A stretch of 64,000 nucleotides of DNA from Rhodamnia argentea. Lineage: Eukaryota; Streptophyta; Magnoliopsida; Myrtales; Myrtaceae. Position numbers and translations under genes: made by a program. Where the stretch lies: contig NC_063150.1 of NCBI RefSeq assembly GCF_020921035.1, positions 2,294,001 to 2,358,000 on the forward strand, in the 5' to 3' direction. The notes under the pieces are model-generated. The model did no database searches. It was not told where the DNA came from and saw only the letters and a list, made by a program, of their open reading frames with translations. This document shows, in pieces, positions 48,319 to 59,448 of this stretch (position 1 is its first letter; each line of letters begins with the position of its first letter).

Positions 48319-49011
48319 ATGGCGAGGTGGGTGTGTGCGTTTCTGGTGCTTGCTCTCGTGGCAATGACGCAAGCGAGTGCGCGTAAGGTTCCAAGCGACG
48401 CTGGTCCGAACGACGACGCGTCGGTGCATGCAACTGCATGTAAAAAGCCGAGCGGTGAGGTTGCCAAGGAGCAGACGGCCACAGTGCACGCGAGTGCCCC
48501 GGAAACTGTGGCTGCAGCAGAGGCGCCGGGCGGCGGTGTGGGTGACAAGAAGAACTTCATCGCCTACGGCGGCATCGGCGGGTTTTCAGGAGTTGGCGGG
48601 TACGCCGGGTTGGGCGGCATCATGCCGACTCTCGGTGGTGTTGGCGGGATCGGCAAGTTTGGTGGGATCGGGGGAGCTGCAGGAATCGGTGGCATTGGCG
48701 GGCTTGTGCCCCTCGGCGGCGTGGGAGGCGTGGGCGGCGTCGGAGGTGGGGCCGGCGGGGTTGGCGGTTTAGGAGGCGTCGGAGGCGGGGCTGGCGGTTT
48801 AGGCGGCCTCGGAGGCGGGGCTGGCGGTTTAGGAGGCCTCGGAGGCGGGGCTGGTGGTTTAGGCGGCCTTGGAGGTGGGGTTGGAGGTTTAGGAGGCCTC
48901 GGAGGCGGGGCTGGCGGTTTAGGCGATCCCGCCGGCGGCGGGGCCGGTGGGCTAGGTGGTGGGACCGGCGGAGTTGGTGGATTGGGGGGTCTCCCAGGTG
49001 TTTGTCCTTGA
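48319..49011 (+). CDS. Secreted glycine-rich protein 1 (230 aa), single exon
   Basis: The start is the ATG at 48319 (MARWVCAFLVLALVAMTQAS), a clear signal peptide. The frame is open upstream but has no ATG there. Residues 21-75 are mixed and contain CKKPSGEVAKE and the motif GVGDKKNF. From about residue 80 to the end the chain is GG(I/V/L/A)GG-type repeats. They include a 10-residue unit of the GGGAGGLGGL kind encoded by a 30-bp minisatellite, and the protein ends GVCP. It is a class of cell-wall/apoplastic glycine-rich structural protein. Its exact role is unknown. It is paralogous to the gene at 53808, sharing the KE...HA.(A/P)...GVG..KNF layout. Confidence 0.88.
   Translation: MARWVCAFLVLALVAMTQASARKVPSDAGPNDDASVHATACKKPSGEVAKEQTATVHASAPETVAAAEAPGGGVGDKKNFIAYGGIGGFSGVGGYAGLGGIMPTLGGVGGIGKFGGIGGAAGIGGIGGLVPLGGVGGVGGVGGGAGGVGGLGGVGGGAGGLGGLGGGAGGLGGLGGGAGGLGGLGGGVGGLGGLGGGAGGLGDPAGGGAGGLGGGTGGVGGLGGLPGVCP
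48730..48935 (+). repeat. 30-bp coding minisatellite in glycine-rich protein gene 1
   Basis: Tandem units of the form GGCGGGGCTGGCGGTTTAGG plus AGGCCTCGGA occur about six times with few substitutions, encoding the GGGAGGLGGL repeat. Copy number is likely to vary between alleles. Confidence 0.85.
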
Positions 49012-49486
49012 TTAAATTCGAGCATTCCTAGGTGGATTGTCACATTTAATCTTCTTGAAAACTAAGTTTAGTGTTGTGGTCTTTGAATGTGGGTCATTTG
49101 TCAAATAAAGAAGTTTAGGACTAGTGTTAGGCTAAGGTCGTTGATTAGGAGCGTGGAGGACATTGTGTTCCTTATTCGAGGTTGTAAGTGAAGTCCCTTT
49201 TGTTTTCCATCATCATTTAGGGTCTGTTGCATTTTGCCATTGTACTTCGGTATATTCAACGCCCGCATGGAGATGGTAGCTTTTTTCAATGGATTTCACA
49301 AGTGAGCATCTTCAAAAAAAATTGGAGTTTTTATGGTATTTTCTTTTCGAGAAAATGAAGAATACAAAGTGAGTTCTTGCACATGGAACAAATGAGAAGG
49401 GCCATATCTACTTCGTTTGTTAATGATTCAATTGTACACCTTGGACAACCCTACGAATGGGAGATTCAGACTTATAGTAGATTGAG
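49012..49486. other. 3' region of glycine-rich protein gene 1
   Basis: Probable 3' UTR directly after the stop, then unrecognised DNA. Confidence 0.45.
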
Positions 49487-49766
49487 TAAGGGTTTATTTG
49501 TTTCGGGAAAAATTAATGATTTGAAAACTAATAAAAAAACAGTTGCTTGTATCGCTTAAAAAAAATGAATAAACAAAAAATATTTTCATGGATGATGAAA
49601 ATATTTTAGATATAAATTATTATCGATAATGAAAATATTTTAGATATAAATTATTATCGATGATAAAAATACTTTTTTGGATAATTATTTTAAACTATGC
49701 AAGCGGCTGTTTTCAGAATAATATTTTTCAAATTACACATTTTTCACGATACAAACGAAGCTTAAG
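49487..49766. mobile_element. MITE family C, copy 2
   Basis: The left end GGGTTTATTTGTTTCGGGAA and the inverted right end GCTTCGTTTGTATCGTGAA are related. TAA flanks both sides. The arms contain GATTTGAAAA/TTTTCAAAT words, and a short direct repeat (GATAATGAAAATATTTTAGA) occurs twice in the middle. Confidence 0.65.
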
Positions 49767-50065
49767 TTTCAGCCATTTGACTTTCTGTATAAACATCAGA
49801 TCGTGTTCAAGGGGGCTGAGATGAAAAGCTTCTTTTGTTGCACTGACCTTCAAGGGGACGATTTTGGAAGATTTTGTCAGCAAAATACTTTGTAAGCAAA
49901 TCCACTTGATCTAGAAACTTAAAACAAAGAGGTGGTTTCTAATATTTGAAAAATATTCTAAATACTGTCCTACACGTGTAAATTCGCATTTAGCCTAAAA
50001 TTCAAAGGCTGTAGGGTGAGAGCTAATTAGAATTTGACAGATAAAATAAGTAGACTGGAGAAATA
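49767..50065. other. Spacer
   Basis: Nothing recognised. Confidence 0.5.
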
Positions 50066-50845
50066 GGGAAAATTTTAAATAAGGGCATGAAGTGTCCTCA
50101 TTTTTTCAAATAAAAATCCGAAGTGGACATTATTTCAAATAAGAGCTTAAAATGCCCTTTTTATTTCAAAAAAGAGCCCATTTAAGGGCCTTTTCATGCT
50201 TTTCTTTTTTGTTTTCTTTTTTTCTTTTTCCTTTTTTCCTTTTTCCCCACCGGAAAAATGGATGGGAAAGAAATAAAAGAAAAGGAAAAAAGAAAAATAG
50301 AAATAAGGAAGAAAAGGAAAGATCGTTAAAAATGACGAAAATGCCTTTGGTTAGGCCATTTTGTTTGAATTCGGCGTACAATCACAACAAAGTAAAGTAT
50401 AAAAGTAAGAAAGGAAAATCAAGACATGAGGTTTTATCATGGTCAACCCTTAAACTAGGGTTATGTTCAATAGAGAATTTCATTATAATTAGTACCCAGC
50501 ATATCTCGTTACATCACTCAATTATAAGCGAAAAAGAGTATATGTAGCAGTAGCTATTCGTGGATCTAAGCTCAAACTGTCAATGAAAAATATTGGCTTA
50601 AACTATAAAAGCCCTTTGGAGATTCGATGGAGTTGCCCCGCAACCCCGCCGGGCGGCACTTCAGACTCCCACCAGCTTACCAGGGAGTGGAAATCCTGTA
50701 CTTTCCTATTGATGGGGAGTACGAACCACACCCCAACGCTTCTTTGAAACAAATAGGTACTTCATGTCTTTATTTGAAACAATGTTCAGTTCATGTTCTT
50801 ATTTTAGAAAATGAGAGCACTTTAGATTCTTATTTGAAATTTTCC
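50066..50845. mobile_element. MITE family D (long inverted ends) with a possible captured segment
   Basis: The left arm GGGAAAATTTTAAATAAGGG then CATGAAGTG is mirrored by the right arm, whose inverse begins GGAAAATTTCAAATAAGAAT then CTAAAGTG. Both arms repeat TTTCAAATAARRRCNTGAAGTG-like units. The middle has a T-rich/A-rich foldback (50200-50310) and a GC-richer segment at 50625-50740 not mirrored elsewhere. A related fragment appears at 62704-62760. No target duplication was found. Confidence 0.6.
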
Positions 50846-51268
50846 TAAAAAAGTATTTCATATGAACCACACCTCAACACTTCTTTGGTACTTTTCTAAA
50901 GATTGTTTCCTCAAATAATTGGAACATAGAGTGACTTTCTAATTACAAAACAGGGTTCGACCAAAAGAAAAAATTATAAAACAGGGCAAGTGTCAAACAC
51001 GGGAAGTGTCGTATTTACTAGGATTTATACGCACTCTTAGTTGTGAGTATCTGCAACCCGAATTGAAAGCTTTTAAAAGTATATAATGACATATGTATAT
51101 ATGGTTTGTCCTGTATCAGAACACAACTTAGGAGTATAAACTCTAGCACCCCTCTCAATTTTCGGTCCACCTCCTGTTTTACAAGTTGAGAGTGTTAATT
51201 AATATGCTATAAACATATTTATTTTGACCTATTTTCTTACTGGTCGTATTTTTAATGAAAAACGATTT
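50846..51268. other. Spacer
   Basis: Nothing recognised apart from TATATA-type low-complexity words. Confidence 0.5.
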
Positions 51269-51516
51269 ATCTAAGGCTTCATTTGTTTTGCGAAAAGTAA
51301 ATGATTTGAAATTTTTTTCCACAAAATGATCGCTTATATCGTTTATAATAATTTCATCATACACGAAAGTATTTAAACTTACCAAAAAAAAAGTATTTAA
51401 AAATAATTTTTTGTCGAAAATAAAAATAAATTTTATTAATTAGTTATTTCAAATCATATGAATGATCATTTCTTAAAAAATACTTTTCGAATTATTCACG
51501 AAACAAACGAAACCTA
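51269..51516. mobile_element. MITE family C, copy 3
   Basis: The left end GGCTTCATTTGTTTTGCGAA and the inverted right end GGTTTCGTTTGTTTCGTGAA match the other copies. TAA lies on both sides. GATTTGAAAT/ATTTCAAATC and AAATGATC/GATCATTT mirror each other in the arms. Confidence 0.75.
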
Positions 51517-53698
51517 AATCATGTTAAATATGATATATTTTAAATATATCACAGAAAATTAAAAGAGCTACTGATAAATGACCTGAAACTTCCTTTTTGC
51601 ATGCCCACCATCTGTACGAAGGTCTCAGGTGGTGTAGAATTTATGTCCCTTCAAGCAATTAAGGCATACAGCTGAAAATTTTGAATGGTGCATTAAAAAC
51701 GAATGGGTCCTAAAAATGCTGCAGAGCAATAAATTCAGATGCATAAATGGCACTTCAGTAGTGTTTGTTCGGCGTAGTTCCCGCTAGGGAAAGCTGAAAG
51801 GAAAAAAAAAAAACAGCATGAGGGAAATATTTTCAGAAGGATCTTATCAAATTCAAAACCAAGGATTAAATTCGTACTTAGCTAGATAGGGATGTAATTT
51901 GCAAGAGGGAAATATAAATTTTATTTTGATCACAATAACTTTTGTCGAATCTACCATGTTAAGTTTGTTTAAAAGAAAACTATACGATCGGATTAGATTG
52001 ATGTTGTCCAATCGTTGTAATGAAATCCTAAGTGATGGACAAAAATTTGCGGAGAAACATGAGTAGTAGCAAGGGAATGAGGAACATGAGTGGTTTTAAG
52101 CACTTGTCCACTCTGTCACACTGCGAACAACTCTTATGAATTAAGTTTTATTCGATACATGTAAATTGGGACTAATGAATTAACGGAATTAAAGATTTTG
52201 GTATCTTGTCTTATGGACAGAGTGCCTTTTGAGTGAGAGTTTTCTCACTCACGACTCAACCTTTTTCTTCTTACCTTTTGCCCCACTTAGTTTTTCATCT
52301 CCCAATAATTATTACTCAGATTAGTCCTAGATTTGTTAATGAATGTCACGGTGACTCTTTAAGCAATCAAGGAAATTTTATAGTTTTCGATGCATTTTTT
52401 CTATATGTATAGTTATTATCTTGAAAATTGTAATATTTTTAAGAGTCTTAATAACGAGTTCCTCAGAAATACTTGTTAAGTATACTTCGATCTATCTTTA
52501 TTAAGTATATCACAATGCCGGTGCTCTATATTGACCGGGTCGGAGACCAGGTCTAGATCCCTTGAGTATGCCCCTCGGGGCCGGACCCAAGACCCCCGAG
52601 ACCGAGCCCGAGACACCACCCGGTCCTGGGTCCTATGTCTTGTGGTCGAACCTTGGTCCCTGGTGCTTGTGCACGAGGACTCGGCAATCGTGTTGTGAGG
52701 TAACAATTTCTACACAAACTTACACCTATATTTATTTACATAATTAGCAGCACTGTGAATTTTCTAATTTTAATGTGAAATCGCTAACTCAAATAAAAAT
52801 GATTTATCAATTTTCTTTTCTTGAGATTACATTGTTAACTAGTTGTGGGTTGTCAACTGTATTTGATTTGCTAACCAGCATTTAATTATTTAATTCTGGC
52901 TTGCCATCTGTTATGTTGAATTACCTATTTTTATTCACCTTGTTTAGCAACCCTTATAGTTACAAATTCTTTTTTGAGATTACCAACCTAAATTAGCATG
53001 GCTTGCAACTTTTCTACCATTTAACTACTACATAATGTCGTCTGATCAAAAGAAAAAAAATTACTACATAATGTCGGGATATCAACTCTCGTCTGAACTA
53101 ATTACCAATATATATATATATATACAAACTTGCCAACTTTTTTGTCATTTCCAAAGTTTTATCTGTCTTAGTTATGAATTGATAAAAGATAAGTATAATT
53201 AAGTAAAAGAGAGAAAAAAAAGTTAATAATTTGTTAAAAATCGTAAAAAAAAAATTGTAAGATCGTCGGTGAATAACCAAAAAGTTATCGGAAAAAGTGA
53301 GTGAGGGTAACTTTTTTTTTAACCAACAAAATTTTGACAATCATCGACACTTTCAGACATATCGTAACTAAAAAACCTTTTTGTTGTCAGAAGCTTCTCT
53401 TTTTCATATCTCAATTGAACCCTACGAATTTTTTTTTTTTTTGGTCCAAGAATCCTACGAATCTAACAGCATCAGAAATTGGAAATGTAAAGCCTCGGAA
53501 AACTCCCCCAATGCTCTTTGGTTTTGGCATGAAGGGACATAGATTTCTTCTCTTGTTTCCAATTTCCCAAATCCGAGCAGAAATTAAAAGACATTTTCCT
53601 TCACGAGACAGCTCTGTTTGTTGAGACCTTCGATCGATCTTTCATTTACAAGAAACATTCCATTGATTGATGTCACCAACCATTCATCCTTCACCCTC
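51517..53698. other. Intergenic between glycine-rich protein genes 1 and 2
   Basis: 52520-52690 is a GC-rich island of repeated GGGACC/GGTCC-like words without an identifiable product. 53108-53122 is a short TA run. No gene was recognised. Confidence 0.45.
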
Positions 53699-53706
53699 TA
53701 TAAAAA
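53699..53706 (+). promoter_or_regulatory. TATA box of glycine-rich protein gene 2
   Basis: TATAAAAA lies 109 bp upstream of the ATG. Confidence 0.7.
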
Positions 53707-53807
53707 GCCTCGAGCTAGAGACTCCATAGCATGCATGCAAAGACCTAGATCAATCAGGAGAGACCATCTTCTACAGCCTCCAACCTCACCCCGATCGATC
53801 AAGCCTA

Positions 53808-54257
53808 ATGGAGAACCGAAGGACGGCGAGGACTTGGGTCGTGTTCACGGTGCTTCTCGTCGTCTTCGTTGCGCATGGTGGAGCCGCACGTCCTGTGAGG
53901 AGCGGCTGTGATGGGATGCCAAAAGAGCGAAATGAACTGCAAGCTCATGCGCCAGATGCTGCGGTGGCGGCGGTGGCGGCGGCAGGACTGATGGGGGCTG
54001 GAGGGAATGGGGTTGGCAATCAGAAGAACTTCCCGCCGCTCGGCGGGGTTGGGATGGGTGCCGGAATGGGTGGCTATGCCGGCATGGGTGGTTATCTCGG
54101 CGGGGTCGGCAGTGGCTTTGGTATGGGCGGCGGTTTTGGGGCAGGAGGTGGTGCCGGTGTTGGTGGCATGGGGGGTATGGGCACCGGTCCGCTGGGAGGG
54201 CTCGGCAGCCTTGGCGTCGGCCCTGGTGGAACCGGTGTTCCTCTTCCTCTTCCTTAG
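53808..54257 (+). CDS. Secreted glycine-rich protein 2 (149 aa), single exon
   Basis: The ATG at 53808 opens MENRRTARTWVVFTVLLVVF, a charged N-terminus followed by a hydrophobic signal-peptide core. The mixed region (SGCDGMPKERNELQAHAPD) leads to GVGNQKNF, the counterpart of GVGDKKNF in the gene at 48319. The remainder is Gly/Met-rich (GMGAGMGGYAGMGGYLGGVG) and ends PLPLP. Shorter and less regular than its paralogue, it lacks the 30-bp minisatellite. It is a probable wall or apoplastic protein. The arrangement in the same orientation about 5 kb apart suggests an old tandem duplication. Confidence 0.86.
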   Translation: MENRRTARTWVVFTVLLVVFVAHGGAARPVRSGCDGMPKERNELQAHAPDAAVAAVAAAGLMGAGGNGVGNQKNFPPLGGVGMGAGMGGYAGMGGYLGGVGSGFGMGGGFGAGGGAGVGGMGGMGTGPLGGLGSLGVGPGGTGVPLPLP

Positions 54258-56556
54258 GTGGGAAGTCTTGCCTAGAGCTCAATCAAGGCCATGGATTGAG
54301 CATACAAGGTGCTAGGGGTTTATGTGTTTCGAAGCTTTCTTTCCACGTTGGTGTGGCGGTGTTTTCAGTTTTGTTTGTGTTTTCGAACTTTTGGTGCTTG
54401 CTTCGAGGGTGCCTTTCTATGTGTTTGAGCCGCTGAATTTGTAGTTCATGCTTTTGATTTTGCAGTCTCTAGAATAAATTTTCTTTTCGTACGAACTTGG
54501 ATTGGCTCACGCTTATGATTGGGAAGCTCTCCAACAAATTAAGAGCTTTGTTTTCAAACTTCATCAATATAAGGGGAAATTTTTAAAAAAAAATAAATTT
54601 TAAGTGATAATATAAATTATGGATTAATAGGAGAAAGATAAATAATATTAACATTCAGCTTAGAAATTAAGTTATCAAATGGGTAAGTTATGATAGTTCC
54701 CTTCTTCATTCGAATTCGGCAGGAGAGCGGACAAGAGAGATTTATCCGGCAACCCTTGATGTAGGAAAACCAAATTTTCTAGTAAAGAGGAAGGTTTACT
54801 TGCGATTTTGAATATTACATGTCATCGTTAAAAATAATCCTTGCGAATAGTTCCTCGATTTTGGCAATGTGATTGTTGCATTTTTGTCTTGGAATAATTT
54901 TCGTCGAGACATAATCAAAGGCTAAAAAAGTATCTAAAAAGATCCAATTTAGATATTTGTACCCTGTCGTCGAGGTAAGACCTCCTTAAATACTTTTCAA
55001 GCAATTAAGGATTAGTTCTTCTGCTGTCATTTTACCTCGAGAAGTAGAAAGAACAATTTCGTCGGCCCCCTGCATAGCAATGCAATCGCCTTTAACTGAG
55101 GAAAGGGGTTACTTAATTCTTTCGGTGGGAAAAATAATTAATGGCAATTTAAATTTTACAAATTACACTACTAAAACATATTAATAGCACTCACAATTCC
55201 ATGTACGGCTAGAAATTAACAAAATAAATATTCAAACATCAATTTTCAGTTATTATCAAACGAATTTTAATTTGCATATTCACTATTTAAAATTGCCAAC
55301 AGTTAAAATTTAGTGCGTAAATTTTCGTCGCTTACTTATTAATTATGTCAAACGATGCCTAAGTAATGCGATAATTTTTTTTTTTTCAAGTTCGTTTCAG
55401 TAGAATGTTGACTCTGCCTATAGAATTTTACAACCTTGGGGAGAAAAGATAGTGGAATAGAAAATTGAACTTTACAACCTTGGTGCATTTCCTTGTTCCA
55501 TATAGGAAAAATGGGAGAGTGTGGCCCAATATATGTGTAGTTACAAAATGAAATAACGGATGTAGTGGGCTGGACCTTACTTTATCTTCGTGCGGGTGCA
55601 CGATTAGCACTTAACAATTATTGGCGGATCACAATTGGCACTAATCAACGATTATTCTTAGCGAAATAGTGCGATAGTTTACAAAAGATTTATAGTTAAT
55701 TTATATTTTTAATTTCAAGTTTTATTTTTCTACCTAACTATTATTAGGCGCTCTTACAACCTTTAAAATGTTGTTTCTATTCAGACATAGCTTTTTAACT
55801 TTTAGAAGGTTGTGTCTATTCGGACATAACTTCTTAATCTTTGACAAATTGTACCTATTTAAACATTTTCGCTATAAATTACTAAACGTTTCTGTTCATT
55901 CATAACTTCCATATATTTCATTTCTATCAAAAGAGGTACAATCTTCTTTCAATTGTTTCCCATTGAGAGTTCTTGAAGGAATATCATAATTGCTATATGA
56001 TATTTTAATTCCGATACTTTGTTGATTTCGAGAATATTTTTGTCAATAACCATTAGCAATATTGTAGGGCAAATAAATCCTTAAAGAGAATGTTATTATC
56101 TTCAAAGTCTGAATTCATTTATTTCCTACCGATCATTAAATTTCCCAACAACACGTCCATCATCCAACCCTTCAATTTCATATACATATCTTTTCCTGTT
56201 TTGCCGTGAGATGCTTACAAAACCACCGTCCTTTGCTTCATTTCAAGCTTCATTTTAAAATTCCAAAGTCCCTCGGAAATGAACTTTTTTCCCCCAAAGA
56301 AAGCAGCAGAAGCAGGGTAGCATAGGTCACTCTAAAGATGATCATCTTCCTCAGAAAGTTGTATACATTGGATGTCTCGTGAGGTCTGAAAACGCATCCT
56401 GAAATTCCTGAACCTCATGAGCTACCCTTTTGAAAATAAACAAATTTTAAGGCTTTTTTTCAGTTTTGTAAGGGGGCTTTTAGACAATACAAGAACGGGC
56501 TGAATGTACTTAATAGTTAATACGATATGGCGTGATGGGAAAACTATTTTTCCCTC
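54258..56556. other. Intergenic between glycine-rich protein genes 2 and 3
   Basis: The first few hundred bases are probable 3' UTR. The remainder is AT-rich, without recognised exons or bounded repeats. Confidence 0.45.
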
Positions 56557-56564
56557 TATATAAA
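56557..56564 (+). promoter_or_regulatory. TATA box of glycine-rich protein gene 3
   Basis: TATATAAA lies 54 bp upstream of the chosen ATG at 56611, which supports that start over any position in the preceding open frame (56569-56610 has no ATG). Confidence 0.75.
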
Positions 56565-56610
56565 CCGAGTGCCCTTCCACTCGATCCATACAGAGAGCCC
56601 TTCAAAAAAC

Positions 56611-57195
56611 ATGGCATCTCGCTCGCTCACGCTTTGCTCATTCCTGTTGTTTTGGGTTTGCTCAGCTTCCTATGATTTCGCAAACGACAGCCCTCCTCCG
56701 CCAACTTCTCCGCCTTTTCTCTCCCCTCAACCGCCCCCGTCACCACAACAGCCTGCCCCACAACCTTTTGATGACAACATAGGCGCAGGTGGTGGTCAAA
56801 GTGGAGGAGGCGGCGGCGGCGGAGGAGGAGGAGGAGGAGGTGGTGGCCAACGTGAAGGTGGAGGTGGCGGCGGCGGCGGCGGAGGTGGCGGCGGCGGCGA
56901 CACAGGTCGCGATGGCTTCGACTATGGATATGGGTGGGGAAGAGGCGCCGGTGGGGGTGGTAGGGGAGGATGGGGTGGTGGGGGAGGCGGAGGAGGAGGA
57001 GGAGGAGGAGGTGGAGGTGGAAGAGGAAGAGATGGTGGGCGTGGCTATGGATATGGATCTGGTCGAGGTTTCGGTGGCGGACGGTCTGGTGATGGTGACT
57101 GTGGTGGAGATGGTGGTGGTGGTGGTGGTGAATGTGGTGGAGATGGCGGGGGACGTTGGCAAGTTAGGAAGACTTCCCCGGCCGGTACTCGTTGA
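56611..57195 (+). CDS. Secreted proline/glycine-rich protein (194 aa), single exon
   Basis: The signal peptide is MASRSLTLCSFLLFWVCSAS. Then comes a short proline-rich segment (residues about 27-52: SPPPPTSPPF and PQPPPSPQQP). The rest is a long glycine-rich domain with poly-Gly runs broken by YGYGWGRG, GRGYGYGSGRGFGGG and CGGDGGG motifs, and it ends QVRKTSPAGTR. Such Pro-then-Gly proteins occur in plant cell walls. It shares no KNF motif with the two upstream glycine-rich genes, so common ancestry is not evident. GGN repeats make the frame prone to length change. Opposite-strand serine/threonine frames are shadows. Confidence 0.8.
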   Translation: MASRSLTLCSFLLFWVCSASYDFANDSPPPPTSPPFLSPQPPPSPQQPAPQPFDDNIGAGGGQSGGGGGGGGGGGGGGGQREGGGGGGGGGGGGGGDTGRDGFDYGYGWGRGAGGGGRGGWGGGGGGGGGGGGGGGGRGRDGGRGYGYGSGRGFGGGRSGDGDCGGDGGGGGGECGGDGGGRWQVRKTSPAGTR

Positions 57196-58192
57196 AAATA
57201 TGGGGAGAAGGAAAAAATAAAACATTGCATGCGGAGAGAAAGCGTGCAAGGATGATGTTACATGGTATGTAATGAATAAAGAAAGTTGTGCAATGACAAT
57301 GTTGATGGCAAACATTAAATCATCTAGCTAAACAATAGCAAATCCGTCTAATGCCTTTTACATTTTATTTTGATCTTAAAAAAGTGTACGTACGGCAATC
57401 GGTCGAAATCGATACTCGTAATCTTTCTTTATCTTGATAATCTTGATGTACCACATTAAAAATAAAATAGTCTTCCCATTTATGAAAAGAAATTTATTAA
57501 AAAAGCCGTCTTTCGTAGTTTAAGCTGTGTAAATTATCGTTCGCGAAGCTCTTCGTGTAGACAGTGCTAAAGTGCAAAATAACTTGACACCAATCAATCA
57601 TATTATTGCATTGTATCTATGACCTTACAAAGCTCAATTACAAATGTTTTTTTTTTTTGGTCGGACAATTATAAATGTTGAAGGAGTAATAGTACAATAT
57701 ATATACACACACACTATGATCACGAAGATCTATTGTACAGTTCATGAAGAAATATGATAAGTGCTTGTATTTAGATAAGGTGAAATCAAAATATCATAAC
57801 GTGGGTATATTCTGATTCTGACTTTCTTACTTAAAGAAAAAGTGAAAGCAGTAATTTGCAAAAATAACTCTAAGGTAAAAAAAAAATGAATTAGCTTTTA
57901 CCCATCATTTACCTATGAGTATGCGTTCCGTGATATTCTTTTGTCTTATGGTGATTTTCTAGCCAAACAATAAAGCCAGACTAATAAGCAAGGCAAACTG
58001 ATGATTTATGGGATAAGAACTTTAACTTTTATTAGAACTACGTCTCTTTTTCATGGTTAGGATTCAGTTACTATTACTATTAGACATACACACGCACTTT
58101 ATCATGTCATTTGTTTGTGTTTTATGTTCAATGTTCATTCTGTTAATAACTAGAGCTGCTTTGACAAAAAATAATAATAACTTACAGATCTA
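57196..58192. other. 3' region and intergenic DNA, partly duplicated at 59045-59330
   Basis: 57463-57880 recurs in direct orientation near 59045-59330 (shared marker TTTAAGCTGTGTAAATTA and ACACTATGATCAC). No gene was recognised. Confidence 0.6.
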
Positions 58193-58497
58193 GGTTCGTG
58201 TGACGAGCGAACTACCCAGCAAGACATGACGCGATGCACATACACTGCAGCTCGAAGGGCTCCATCGTGATCGATCAGTCGCTGAGCGCGGGCCAGAACT
58301 GCGGCTGGATCGCCTGCGGGGAGACGTTGTGCTACTGCTCGGCCGTGTTGACGAGGAAGATCGCGTCGTGGCACGCGTTCGAGCCGAGCCGGGACGCGGG
58401 GCAGGGTAAGTTGCTTTGGTTGGGGAAAGAGGATGGGTTCTACCCTAGCTGTGATGGCACTGGCTGGGTCAAGAAGGCTGTTTGGGATACGGGGTGA
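58193..58497 (+). pseudogene. S1-type (plant self-incompatibility protein homologue) pseudogene
   Basis: It matches the intact gene at 61545 from its VTSKLPG region to the C-terminus and into the 3' UTR (GTGAAGCGAACCTTTGA against GTGAAGTGAACCTTTGA). The signal-peptide part is missing. A one-base insertion near 58221-58233 puts a stop in frame just before MHIHCSSKG. The remaining open frame (58234-58497) keeps SAGQNCGWIA, AFEPSRDAGQGK and WVKKAVWDTG. No promoter was recognised. It is most likely a dead tandem copy, although the 87-codon remnant could be translated. Confidence 0.8.
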
Positions 58498-58594
58498 AGC
58501 GAACCTTTGAGAGTGCCTTTTTTGGGCTTTATGTAATCGACTAATCTAATTTGTCATCGAAAAGGAGTTTATAATTATATGATATTATAATTGA

Positions 58595-59020
58595 AAAAAC
58601 TTAAAACCTTTCAATTATATCAATTTAGTCCTAAACATTTCTGACGATTTGTCAATTTAGTCATTTCGACCGACTATGATTGAAAATTAACTACGAGGAC
58701 GTTGGTCGGCGTTGACGTGGATGATCTTTTTTATTTTTTATTGTGCCCCGGTCGGCCAATGGGCGAGAGCCACAACCCTTGCTTGTGGGCGACGAGGGCT
58801 AGATCGAGACGAGGCTGGCGAGGGTTGGATACGAGCAATGCCGGCGAGGGCGGTGCGCCTATGGTCGGCGGGGTTACCGGGCCTCGACCGGTGGCTGGCG
58901 GCACCATGTTCGCCCTTAACAATAAAAAAAGAAAAGCAAAATTAAATCAAATTAAAAAATTGAAAACTACCCTAATCGGTATTGGCCGTGCCACATAGTC
59001 CGGTCAACATCCGCGTAAGC
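58595..59020. mobile_element. Family A MITE, truncated on the right
   Basis: The left arm CCTTTCAATTATATCAATTT, TAGTCCTAAACATTTCTGAC and the core GGACGTTGGTCGGCG are present, followed by a GC-rich middle (58740-58910). The mirrored right arm stops after the ACATCCGCGTAAGCAAT core. The duplication also found at 57463 follows directly. Confidence 0.65.
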
Positions 59021-59044
59021 AATAATCTTGTTGTACTGAATTTC

Positions 59045-59330
59045 TCAGGAAGAAAAATCCTTGTCTCACCAATTATGAAAAGGAATTCACAGAAAAGCCT
59101 TCTTTCATCGTTTAAGCTGTGTAAATTACTGTCCACGAAACTCCTCGTATGGATATTGCTGAGGTGTATAATAACTTGTGATCAATCATCTTATTGCATT
59201 GTCTTTAAACACATATGAATCTCAATTTTTAAAATGATAATGGAGTTATAGCACGAAATATACACTATGATCACAAAAAAAGGTGACTTTCTTACCTTAC
59301 GAAAAGTGTAAAGAGCAATTTGTACAATTA
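59045..59330 (+). repeat. Segmental direct duplicate of 57463-57880
   Basis: TTTAAGCTGTGTAAATTACT, CTCCTCGTATGGATATTGCT and ACACTATGATCACAAA align with 57520-57725 in the same order and orientation, offset about 1.59 kb. The two copies flank the S1 pseudogene. Confidence 0.75.
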
Positions 59331-59448
59331 AAAAAAAAAACACAAAGATGTAGTTCTAATCAAAGTTAAGGTTCTTTTGTGACGGGCTTCCGTTTACATG
59401 AATCATTTTTTTTTTTACCTTATATTTAGCCTGGCTCTACTATTTGGC

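Noticed and set aside
48564..49043. Minus-strand proline-rich frame (extensin-like appearance)
   Set aside because: It is the antisense of the glycine-rich protein gene; the plus strand has TATA box, ATG and signal peptide.
56740..57315. Minus-strand Ser/Thr-rich frame and plus-strand Val/Glu-rich frame
   Set aside because: Both are shadows of the poly-Gly coding repeat in the gene at 56611.
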